64,000 bases of DNA, taken from contig NZ_FNPD01000003.1 of the NCBI RefSeq assembly GCF_900107215.1, forward strand, positions 186,001 through 250,000. Direction: 5' to 3'. The notes below the pieces were generated by a model. It ran no database searches. It was not told where the DNA came from and was given only the letters and a program-made list of their open reading frames with translations. Positions within the stretch are counted from its first letter, which is position 1; each line of letters starts with the position of its first letter. The stretch comes from Acetomicrobium thermoterrenum DSM 13490. Its GTDB lineage: Bacteria; Synergistota; Synergistia; Synergistales; Acetomicrobiaceae. Shown piece after piece: positions 26,236 to 34,192 of the stretch. The position numbers and the translations under genes were made by a program.

Positions 26236-28323
26236 GTGTTCAAAAAATCATTTGGACAATTGCAAAGAATAGGTCAATCGTTGATGTTGCCGGTGGCTAT
26301 TTTGCCGGCGGCCGGATTGCTGCTTGCCATAGGTACCAGCATGAAAAGCCCAAACGTCGTAGCTCTCTTGCCTTTTTTGCAGAATAGCGCTTTCGCCGCC
26401 TTGGCATCGATGATGCAATCTGCGGGAGGAATAATTTTTGAAAACCTGGCTTTAATCTTTGCTTTGGGAGTTGCCGTAGGATTATCTGGGGGAGCAGGGG
26501 CTGCTGCTCTCGCAGCATCAGTAGGCTACCTGGTAATGAACGTCACTATGAGCGTGATGGGCGGAATATCATTAGATAGCGTCATATCGCAGACAAATCC
26601 GGCCTATGCCCTGGTTTTGGGCATTCCCACCCTGCAGACTGGGGTGTTCGGAGGTATCGTCGTTGGGGCTTTGGCAGCATGGTGTTATAACAGGTATTAC
26701 ACTATCGAGTTGCCGCCCTTTCTGGGTTTTTTCGCTGGCAAACGTTTTGTTCCTATTGTCACCGCTTTCAGCTCCTTTTTCCTTGGCATCCTAATGTTTT
26801 TTCTATGGCCTCACGTACAAGCGGGGATCAACGCCACATCGCAGTATTTAATGGGGTCAGCCTACCCTATTGCAGTGTTCTTCTTCGGGTTTGTAAAACG
26901 TTTGTTAATACCTTTCGGCCTTCACCACATCTGGCATGCTCCATTCTGGTTTGAGTTCGGTCAATACACAACCGCGGCAGGAAATATAGTGCGCGGAGAC
27001 ATGAATATTTTCTTTGCTCAGTTGCAAGATGGAGTAAATTTAACGGCGGGGCATTTCATGGCTGGCGAGTTTCCCGTAATGATGTTCGGCCTTCCGGCAG
27101 CGGCCTTAGCCATGTACAGATTGGCAAAACCGGAAAGCAAGAAATGGGTCGGTAGTTTAATGGCTTCCGCGGCGCTCACGTCTTTCTTGACGGGAATTAC
27201 GGAACCCATAGAATTTTCCTTCCTATTTCTGTCTCCTTTGCTCTTTTTATTCCACGCAATTTTAGACGGCATATCCTTTGTGGCACTCTATTTTTTAGAT
27301 ATCAACATAGGCTATACTTTTTCCGGCGGAGCCATCGACTTTTTCTTATTTGGAGTGGTTCCCGGCCGTGAGCCCTGGTGGCTCGTTATTGCTGTTGGCG
27401 CTCTTTACGCGCTCCTCTATTATTCTGTTTTTACCTTTGCCATCAAAAAATTTGATCTGCCGACTCCCGGACGAGAAAAGTCCGAGGCCAAACTTAACGG
27501 GGCTTTTATCCCCACATCAACTCCAAAAACGTCAGAAACTTTGCCCTACGACGTCCTGGAGGCCCTAGGCGGTCGAGAAAACTTGACTAAACTCGATGCC
27601 TGCATTACCCGACTGCGCGTTTCAGTCAAAGATGTTTCCAAGGTAAATAAAGAAAGCCTACGAGCCTTGGGAGCTTCGGGAATTATGCAGGTAGACAAAA
27701 ACCTTCAAATTATATTTGGGACCAAATCGGAAAAGATAAAAGAACAAATCGCAGACATCCTAAGGGGAGAAAGACACGAAATCTCTCCTTCGGAAGACGA
27801 ACAACTTGGAGAAGGAAGCAGCATTTCGGGCAAAGATATGATAATCTCAATGCCCATGACCGGAAAACTGATGCCTATCTCCGAAGTGCCCGATAAGACC
27901 TTCTCAGAGAAAATCTTGGGTGACGGCTTCGCCATATTGCCGAAGGACGGCACCGTCGTATCTCCGGCAGACGGAAAAGTGGCTGTCTTCTTTCCCACCA
28001 AACATGCCATAGGAATTGTTGCAGACAACGGACTAGAGATGCTTATTCACGTAGGCATCGATACGGTAAAACTCAACGGAGAAGGTTTTGAGGCATTTGT
28101 CAAACAGGGAGACGTCGTCAAACGGGGACAGGTCCTCCTTAAAACAAATCTGGAGTACATCTCTAAAAATGCACCCTCTACGATATCCCCGATAGTATTC
28201 ACAAATTTAAGCTCCGACGAAAGAATCGAGATAATCGAGGAAAGAGATGTGAAAATCGGGGAAACTGGTTGTGTGCGCATCATAAAGAGACAACCTGTAC
28301 CTCGGGAAACGGTTAACCTATAA
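26236..28323 (+). CDS. ptsG: PTS glucose-specific EIICBA permease
   Basis: 695-residue membrane sugar transporter-kinase. Start is GTG 26236 behind AGGAGG. IIC domain (about 1-400) is very hydrophobic and includes FAGKRFVPI, LIPFGLHHIWHAPF and FLTGITEPIEFSF. IIB has KLDACITRLRV with the phosphorylated Cys. IIA (about 535-695) has PTKHAIGI and MLIHVGIDTVKL with the active His. GLHHIW favours the glucose (PtsG) over the N-acetylglucosamine (NagE) subgroup, but specificity is not certain. HPr and EI are not in the window. It forms a module with glcT, as in Bacillus. Confidence 0.92.
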   Translation: MFKKSFGQLQRIGQSLMLPVAILPAAGLLLAIGTSMKSPNVVALLPFLQNSAFAALASMMQSAGGIIFENLALIFALGVAVGLSGGAGAAALAASVGYLVMNVTMSVMGGISLDSVISQTNPAYALVLGIPTLQTGVFGGIVVGALAAWCYNRYYTIELPPFLGFFAGKRFVPIVTAFSSFFLGILMFFLWPHVQAGINATSQYLMGSAYPIAVFFFGFVKRLLIPFGLHHIWHAPFWFEFGQYTTAAGNIVRGDMNIFFAQLQDGVNLTAGHFMAGEFPVMMFGLPAAALAMYRLAKPESKKWVGSLMASAALTSFLTGITEPIEFSFLFLSPLLFLFHAILDGISFVALYFLDINIGYTFSGGAIDFFLFGVVPGREPWWLVIAVGALYALLYYSVFTFAIKKFDLPTPGREKSEAKLNGAFIPTSTPKTSETLPYDVLEALGGRENLTKLDACITRLRVSVKDVSKVNKESLRALGASGIMQVDKNLQIIFGTKSEKIKEQIADILRGERHEISPSEDEQLGEGSSISGKDMIISMPMTGKLMPISEVPDKTFSEKILGDGFAILPKDGTVVSPADGKVAVFFPTKHAIGIVADNGLEMLIHVGIDTVKLNGEGFEAFVKQGDVVKRGQVLLKTNLEYISKNAPSTISPIVFTNLSSDERIEIIEERDVKIGETGCVRIIKRQPVPRETVNL

Positions 28324-28326
28324 GCA

Positions 28327-28353
28327 AAGAGGTCCCTACAAGGGGCCTCTTTT
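28327..28353 (+). terminator. Terminator after ptsG
   Basis: 11-bp stem AAGAGGTCCCT/AGGGGCCTCTT with one G-T pair and a 3-base loop, then TTTT (28350-28353). The same hairpin can also serve the Veg-like gene coming from the other side. Confidence 0.8.
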
Positions 28354-28381
28354 ATATTTGCCTGTAATGCAGATTGTCATA

Positions 28382-28639
28382 CTATCTGGCCTTGTGGGGC
28401 ATTCGATCATTGGATGACAGAAATTCCAATTCCACGTCATGCGTTAGGAGATCGGAATAGCGAAAAGAGACAGTGCTGTTTTGGGCCTTTACATACAGAG
28501 TAAATACATTCGGATAGGTCTCCATGATAACACCTTCATGTTCCTCTGTCTTTCTCCTGCCCTTGGCCTGTCGATATCTAACGCGATCACCGATGTGGGA
28601 AGCCAGTTTTTCGCGTATACAAAGTAACTTCTCAGACAC
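28382..28639 (-). CDS. veg: Veg family protein (DUF1021)
   Basis: 85 residues from GTG 28639 (Shine-Dalgarno AAGGAG). Family features: a basic segment GRRKTEEHEGVIMETYPNVF in the middle and FRYSDLLTHDVELEF at the end. Bacillus Veg is linked to biofilm control, but the molecular role is unclear. In Bacillus veg lies near ispE and purR; here those genes lie 4 kb away with glcT-ptsG in between, which looks like an insertion into an ancestral cluster. It has its own promoter. Confidence 0.87.
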   Translation of the reverse strand: MSEKLLCIREKLASHIGDRVRYRQAKGRRKTEEHEGVIMETYPNVFTLYVKAQNSTVSFRYSDLLTHDVELEFLSSNDRMPHKAR

Positions 28640-28671
28640 CGGACATCACTCCTTAAATGTCATTTGTACAT

Positions 28672-28700
28672 ATTTTACTACATATTTCTATAAAATACAA
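28672..28700 (-). promoter_or_regulatory. Promoter of the Veg-like gene
   Basis: Minus-strand TTGTAT (28695-28700) and TAAAAT (28672-28677) with a 17-base spacer. Confidence 0.55.
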
Positions 28701-28736
28701 GCAAAACAAAATTCACACATCAAATTGTTAGTATAT

Positions 28737-28773
28737 AAAAAACTACGGCCCCCACGTTCGACATTGGAGGCCG
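28737..28773 (-). terminator. Terminator of the liv-PEBP operon
   Basis: 9-bp stem CGGCCTCCA/TGGGGGCCG read on the minus strand (28773-28765 and 28754-28746, one U-G pair), then TAGTTTTTT. It lies 31 bases after the PEBP stop. Confidence 0.88.
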
Positions 28774-28804
28774 CTGCAAGACCGCCGATCTTCAGATGTT
28801 TTAA

Positions 28805-29356
28805 TTATTTCCTTTCGTACTTTCCAATCAATTCCCCATATGCCAATATATGGCCTTTGATCGCCTTTTCCACGGCAGACTTATGAGCCCCACTTTTAAG
28901 GTTGAGGGAAGGTATATCAAGGGCGTATACTTTGAAGTAGTACCGATGTGGTCCATGCCCCTTTGGAGGACAGGGACCGCCATACCCCAGCCGACCAAAG
29001 TCATTTACGCCAGCAACTCCTGGAGATTCGCCCTCTTCTATACCCTTTTTTTGGGGCTCTATATTGAAGAAAATTGCATGAGTAAAAGTTCCGCTAGGCG
29101 CATCCGGATCATCTACTATCAATACTAGGCTTAGCGTATTTTCCGGCACTCCCTCCCATGTCAGAGGTGGCATAATATCCTTCCCCTCACAGGTATATTT
29201 TGATGGGATGAACTCATCGTTATTGAAGGCCGGCGATGTCACTCTTATTTGCATTTCACACACCTCCGCCAAATAATCGCCTGTAGAATTTGCCATTAAA
29301 TTATGTACTGGCCATAAAATTATTATACAACACAAAATATATAGCACTTTTTTCAC
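28805..29356 (-). CDS. PEBP (YbhB/YbcL) family protein, probably exported
   Basis: 183 residues from GTG 29356. Residues 1-22 look like a signal peptide: MKK, then a hydrophobic run with two Cys, ending LMA-NS. The PEBP domain follows: VTSPAFNNDEFIPSKYTCEG, VDDPDAPSGTFTH and the ligand loop GPCPPKGHGPHRYYF. The ligand of bacterial PEBPs is generally unknown. GTG 29356 lies one codon after the livF stop with AGAGG ten bases upstream. A second ATG at 29254 has a stronger Shine-Dalgarno (GGAGGTG) and would give a cytosolic 149-residue form. It is the last gene of the liv operon, an unusual partner. Confidence 0.85.
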   Translation of the reverse strand: MKKVLYILCCIIILWPVHNLMANSTGDYLAEVCEMQIRVTSPAFNNDEFIPSKYTCEGKDIMPPLTWEGVPENTLSLVLIVDDPDAPSGTFTHAIFFNIEPQKKGIEEGESPGVAGVNDFGRLGYGGPCPPKGHGPHRYYFKVYALDIPSLNLKSGAHKSAVEKAIKGHILAYGELIGKYERK

Positions 29357-29359
29357 GTT

Positions 29360-30133
29360 TTAATAGCCTCTTTCCTCGTTATTTTTACTCTTTTTTGTCA
29401 CCGCACTCCCGCCTAAATAGGCAGCTTTCACTCTTTCGTCGCCTGCAAGTTCACTTGCAGGCCCTTCAATGCTTATCTTTCCCGTCTCGAGAATGTAGGC
29501 ATAATCCGATTCGGCCAAGGCTTTTTTCGCGTTTTGTTCCACAAGTAAGATGGAGGTCCCGCTTTCTTCATGAATCTTTCTTATGGCATTAAAAATTTCC
29601 TTTACTAAAATTGGGGCTAATCCCAAGGAAGGTTCATCTAACAAAAGTAAAGTCGGCCTCGCTATCAATCCCCTCCCTATGGCAAGCATTTGTTGCTCTC
29701 CCCCGGAAAGAGTACCGGCAAGTTGGTTTTTCCTTTCGGCAAGGACAGGAAAAAGCTCAAAAATCCATTTTTTTGTCTCCTCAACTTCCTCGTCCAACAG
29801 CCGCTTTCTCGCCCCATAAGCCCCCAGGTTAAGGTTTTCTTCAACTGTCAGAGTAGAAAATACCCTTCTGCCCTCAGGAACATGCGAAATTCCTTGAAAG
29901 GCAAGATCATGGGCGGAAAGAGAGGTCATATCTTTCCCTTTATAGAAAATCTTTCCCTCTTTTAAAGGAACTATTTTGGAAATCGATTTGAGCATAGTAG
30001 ATTTTCCCGCTCCATTGGCCCCTAGGACAGCTATTATCTGGCCTTCATTAAGTTTTATAGATACGCCTTTAAGAGCCGTCACGGCACCGTAGGACACTAC
30101 CACGTCTTTTAAAACCAGAAGCTCTGACATCAC
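29360..30133 (-). CDS. livF: Branched-chain amino-acid ABC transporter ATPase LivF
   Basis: 257 residues. ABC ATPase with Walker A GANGAGKST, signature LSGGEQQMLAIGRGL, Walker B LLLDEPSLGLAP and the switch His in VEQNAKKAL context (Q-loop partner). LivF-type features include the VPEGRRVFSTLTVEENL segment. It directly abuts the LivM-LivG fusion and supplies the second ATPase of the HAAT-family importer. Confidence 0.95.
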   Translation of the reverse strand: MMSELLVLKDVVVSYGAVTALKGVSIKLNEGQIIAVLGANGAGKSTMLKSISKIVPLKEGKIFYKGKDMTSLSAHDLAFQGISHVPEGRRVFSTLTVEENLNLGAYGARKRLLDEEVEETKKWIFELFPVLAERKNQLAGTLSGGEQQMLAIGRGLIARPTLLLLDEPSLGLAPILVKEIFNAIRKIHEESGTSILLVEQNAKKALAESDYAYILETGKISIEGPASELAGDERVKAAYLGGSAVTKKSKNNEERGY

Positions 30134-31942
30134 CTACTCCTCCCTGCCAAGATATGCCTCGATGACTCTGGAGTTGTTGTAAATATCCTGTGGTCTTCCC
30201 TCTGCTATTTTTATGCCCATATCCATTGCAACTACCCAATGTGAGATACCCATGACCAAGTTCATGTCATGTTCAATGAGCAAAATAGAGAGATCCATCT
30301 CGTCCAAAAGGTTTTCAAGAAATATCATGAGGTCTTCCGTCTCTTTGTCGTTTAGGCCCGAGGACGGTTCGTCGAGGATGAGCAACTTTGGCGAAGAGGA
30401 AAGAGCTCTGGCCAACTCCAGAAGCTTTTGCTTACCGTAAGGAAGATTTTTGGCAAGTTCGTCGGAAAGGCCGGCAAGTCCTGTCTTATCAAGCCAATAC
30501 ATGGCAGTTTCTATGGCCCACTTTTCTTCCAATATTTGAGATTCCGTTCTCATGATCGAAGAAAATACGTAAGAATTCATTCTATGATGAAGACCGGCCA
30601 TAATATTTTCAACACATGTAAGGCCAGGAAAAAGGCGTATGTTTTGAAATGTTCTCGCAATGCCAAGGCTCGCTACTTTGTGGGGCTTAAATCCCGTAAT
30701 ATCTTTGCCTTCGAAGTATACTTTTCCGGAGACGGGTTTATATATGCCGGTTACGACATTAAACACAGTAGTCTTTCCCGCACCGTTGGGACCTATTATA
30801 CTAGTTATCTTTCCATGGCCCACAACTAAATCTAAGTCCTTTACAGCAACGAGGCCTCCAAATTTCATGGTAAGTTTGTCGGTTACCAAGATATGTTTTT
30901 CAAACGAGCTGGCTTCTCCATTAACCGATTGTTTCGCCGTTGCCCGAGTTTGGTCGACGGCAACAGGTCTTATCATTTCTTCGGCTTCTTCTGCCGATCT
31001 GACGTTTGGTATCGCAATTTCCCTCTTACGTGGCCAAAGCCCACCGGGACGAAAAATCATGGCTAAAACCAAAGCGCCTCCAAAAAAGAGCATTCTGTAG
31101 TTTGCCACTACCCTGAATATCTCAGGAAACACTGTGATAATACCAGCTCCAAGTATTGAACCGGGAATAGAACCCAACCCTCCCAACATGACAATGCAAA
31201 AGAGCATGGAGGATTCCATGAAAGTAAAAGTGTCGGGAGAAACAATCATTAGTTTGCTAGCGTAGATGTTACCTGCAACCCCTGCCAGGGCAGCCCCCAA
31301 GACAAAGGAGAGCAGTTTGAAGTGCCTGACATCTATCCCGCTCATTTCGGCAGCTATTTCATCTTCCCTAAGGTAGTTCCAGGCCCTCCCTATGCGAGAC
31401 CGTTGCAATCTGACCAAGCCCAAAATTACTATAGCTAGTATGATCCAAACGTAAAAATAAAACCTCATAGATGTATCTATTGTAAACAACCCGAAGGAGG
31501 GTCTGCCTATTCCAGTGATCCCATTTGGTCCTCCAGTAAGTCCAAAGGGATTGTTTATTAAAGCCAGCCTGACGATTTCGCCAATTCCTATCGTAACTAT
31601 ACATAAATAGTCTCCCCTCAAGTGTATTATGGGAGAAGTCACAATATAGGCAAAAACACCTGCACATAGGGCACTTAAAGGTATTAACCATACGATTGGT
31701 ATGCCATATAAGGTATTTAAAATAGCAGTAACATAAGCACCAATGGCATAAAAAGCGGCATGACCAAGGTCAAATAATCCCGTTTCCCCCAGTACTATGT
31801 TCAAACTCAAACCGAGCAAGGCGTATACCCCAAAGAAAAAGGCGACATCAATCCAATAAAAATTAGAAAAAAGGGGAAATGCCAAAAAAAGGGCGATGAC
31901 CATCCCTAATATCAATTGAGATCTCTTATGTCTTTTATTCAT
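30134..31942 (-). CDS. livMG: Fused LivM permease - LivG ATPase
   Basis: 602-residue single chain. About 1-300 is a LivM-type permease: many hydrophobic helices, GETGLFDLGHAAFYAIGAY, and the cytoplasmic loop with REDEIAAEMSGID. A charged linker of about 50 residues (RSAEEAEEMIRPVAVDQ onward) leads to a complete LivG ATPase: GPNGAGKTTVFNVVTG, NIRLFPGLTCVENI, LLELARALSS in the signature region and LLILDEPSSGLND. There is no stop or frameshift between the halves. The pair normally sits in two adjacent genes. Livestock of the operon is otherwise complete (livK, livH, livF). Confidence 0.93.
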   Translation of the reverse strand: MNKRHKRSQLILGMVIALFLAFPLFSNFYWIDVAFFFGVYALLGLSLNIVLGETGLFDLGHAAFYAIGAYVTAILNTLYGIPIVWLIPLSALCAGVFAYIVTSPIIHLRGDYLCIVTIGIGEIVRLALINNPFGLTGGPNGITGIGRPSFGLFTIDTSMRFYFYVWIILAIVILGLVRLQRSRIGRAWNYLREDEIAAEMSGIDVRHFKLLSFVLGAALAGVAGNIYASKLMIVSPDTFTFMESSMLFCIVMLGGLGSIPGSILGAGIITVFPEIFRVVANYRMLFFGGALVLAMIFRPGGLWPRKREIAIPNVRSAEEAEEMIRPVAVDQTRATAKQSVNGEASSFEKHILVTDKLTMKFGGLVAVKDLDLVVGHGKITSIIGPNGAGKTTVFNVVTGIYKPVSGKVYFEGKDITGFKPHKVASLGIARTFQNIRLFPGLTCVENIMAGLHHRMNSYVFSSIMRTESQILEEKWAIETAMYWLDKTGLAGLSDELAKNLPYGKQKLLELARALSSSPKLLILDEPSSGLNDKETEDLMIFLENLLDEMDLSILLIEHDMNLVMGISHWVVAMDMGIKIAEGRPQDIYNNSRVIEAYLGREE

Positions 31943-31945
31943 CTG

Positions 31946-32857
31946 TTACACCTTTTCCGCAACTTTTTCGCCTATCAATCCGGTAGGCCTGAAGATCAAT
32001 ATCAATATGAGTATTAAAAAAGTAAACACATCTTTCCACGCGCTTGATATGTAGGCTGCTCCAAACATCTCTACCAAACCAAGGAGCAATCCGCCAAGCA
32101 TTGCCGCCGGTATATTCCCTATCCCTCCCAAAATAGTTGCAGTAAAGGCTTTAAGACCGTAGTTCCACCCCATGACGAAAGAGATCTGGCGATAGTACAT
32201 GCCGTTCATCACTCCTGCCATGCCGCCCAAGGCAGGGCCCAGAAAGAATATAAATAAAGTGATCTTCCCCACATCAATGCCTAGCAAGGTTGCCATCTCC
32301 TTGTCCAAAGCTGTAGCCCTAATGGCGGCACCAAAGGTTGTTTTTTGGACGATGTAATATAAAATCAGCATCAATATGAAGGATAAGATCAATATGAACA
32401 GTTGCATTGACGTAATATGAAACCACCCAAAAGAGATGGTATAGATGGGAACGACGGAAGCGGGATAAGCTTGATACCTGGGCCCCCATACAGCCATTAT
32501 CAAATTTTCTAGGAATATGGAAACACCCAAAGCCGAGACAACTAGCGGCAATCTTCCCGATTTTTGAACAGGCCTGTAAGCCACTCTCTCCATCAATACA
32601 CCTGCACAACCTACGGCGAAAAAAGCAAAAAGCAGGGCCGCAGCCATGCCTCCCCACAAACCAAACCTCTGGCTTACGGCCCCGGCACTCCAAACCAAAA
32701 GAGTATAGCCCAAGTAACTCCCTAGGGCGAATAAATCACCATGGGCAAAGTTTATTAATTTCATCACTCCATATACCATAGAATATCCAAGCGCGATAAG
32801 GGCATAAAATGAACCTATAGTCAGTCCGTTAAGCAACTGTTCCAGGATTATCGACAA
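31946..32857 (-). CDS. livH: Branched-chain amino-acid ABC permease LivH
   Basis: 303-residue inner-membrane permease with about eight hydrophobic segments. [35 protein letters not shown] (seen from residue 8 onward) is the LivH hallmark; [19 protein letters not shown] lies toward the C-terminus. It pairs with the LivM half of the fusion to form the pore. It is 3 bp from the fusion gene. Confidence 0.95.
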   Translation of the reverse strand: [303 protein letters not shown]

Positions 32858-32884
32858 GACGAGCCCCTTCTTTCCTGATCAGTT

Positions 32885-34039
32885 TTATGGTTGATAAACC
32901 ACCATGTCTCCCTCTCCGGTCACCACATACATCTTGTAAATAATTCCCTTTCTATCCCCGCGTTCCGTGAAGGCAATGCTTCCGGTTATCCCCTCGCAGC
33001 CTTCCATACCGGTTCTTAATACCTCCAGCACTGCATCGGTATCGGTCGAACCTGCCTTATCGATCGCCCAGGTAAGGGCAATAAGGGCATCAGCAGCATA
33101 CACAGGCCACGGACTAGTCGGTACGGTGTTATGTTTTTGTCTGTAAAGTTCCAGGAACCGCTTTGCCTTTGGAGTATCCAAATCTGTAGGCATGGGTTCT
33201 TGCGTCATCAGGCAACCTTTTGCGTACTCTATGCCCGCTATTTTAACAAAATCTTCATTAATGGCTGCGTTTCCTCCGACGAAGGGACACTTTATTCCCA
33301 ATTCTCGTCCCTGACGCACCAGCAGGCCGGCCTCGGGAAAGTATCCGGTAAAATACCATACATCGGGATTGGTCTCGCGGAGTTTCGTCAATATGGGCGT
33401 AAAATCTTTCTCGCCTGGTGTTATGGCATCATAGAAAACGAGTTCGGCTACTCCGGCATCCAGGTATTCTTGAAGAGCCTTTCTAGCTTCTTCGGCAACT
33501 CCCAAGGCAAAGGTCGTATTGTCATGCATGATGGCTATACGACGCGCCTTCATCGTCCCTACTGCATATTCACTAAAGAACTGACCCTGAGTGTCATCAC
33601 GTCCGCAGGTTCTGAAAAAGTATTTACGTTCTTTGGCCATTGTCAGCTTAACGGCGGTGCTTCCATAAGCTATATCGATCATCTTGCTTGCCTCGTAAAT
33701 ATCGGCAGCCGGTTCGTTCACGGAAGAACCGTAAGTACCGATAACCGCTGCAACCCGTTGGGATACTAACCTTTGAGCCGCCAATGCGCTGTCTCTGGGA
33801 TTGGAGGCATCATCGGCTACCACAATCTCAATCTTCCGCCCTCCGAGGATACCCCCCTGCTCTTGGATCATCTGAAGGGCTACTTCAACTGAATTTTTGG
33901 CCATTTCTCCTTCATATGCCCACTGACCCGTTATAGGCGCTTGCAACCCTATCTTTATGGGCTTCTCCTCGGCTGCAACAGCTCCAGCAGAAAGCACGAA
34001 CAAAAAAACTATAAACAGACAAAACCACGCCTTCTTCAT
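32885..34039 (-). CDS. livK: Branched-chain amino-acid binding protein LivK
   Basis: 384 residues. Signal peptide about 1-23 (MKK, hydrophobic core, AVAAEE cleavage region), then a type I periplasmic binding fold: IKIGLQAPITGQWAYEGEM, VVADDASNPRDSALAAQRL, AAVIGTYGSSVNEP. The outward part of the liv importer; the substrate could be leucine, isoleucine, valine or another amino acid. No lipobox Cys is seen at the cleavage site, so it is predicted soluble, fitting a diderm periplasm. It is the first gene of the operon. Confidence 0.95.
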   Translation of the reverse strand: MKKAWFCLFIVFLFVLSAGAVAAEEKPIKIGLQAPITGQWAYEGEMAKNSVEVALQMIQEQGGILGGRKIEIVVADDASNPRDSALAAQRLVSQRVAAVIGTYGSSVNEPAADIYEASKMIDIAYGSTAVKLTMAKERKYFFRTCGRDDTQGQFFSEYAVGTMKARRIAIMHDNTTFALGVAEEARKALQEYLDAGVAELVFYDAITPGEKDFTPILTKLRETNPDVWYFTGYFPEAGLLVRQGRELGIKCPFVGGNAAINEDFVKIAGIEYAKGCLMTQEPMPTDLDTPKAKRFLELYRQKHNTVPTSPWPVYAADALIALTWAIDKAGSTDTDAVLEVLRTGMEGCEGITGSIAFTERGDRKGIIYKMYVVTGEGDMVVYQP

Positions 34040-34192
34040 TTTTCCCCTCTCCTCCTTTTAGTTGTGTTCTTTATTATATTACTATGGATTTTGATTTGTT
34101 TACAAGCAAGTTGTAGTAATTATACAACATACTCTTCCCCAAAAAAGAGATGAACTCAAAACCAATTAGAGGAAAGGGGTTCAGGTGCAGTT
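34040..34192 (-). promoter_or_regulatory. livK promoter region with palindrome
   Basis: Leader of the liv operon. A palindrome GTTGTA-N7-TACAAC spans 34110-34128. Next to it, minus-strand TTGTAA (34100-34105) faces TAATAT (34075-34080) over a long 19-base spacer. The palindrome adjoins the -35, so it could be an operator. No terminator for lysC is evident here. Confidence 0.4.

Noticed and set aside
33131-33769. 212-codon plus-strand frame
   Set aside because: Shadow of livK on the opposite strand; no SD and no recognisable protein.
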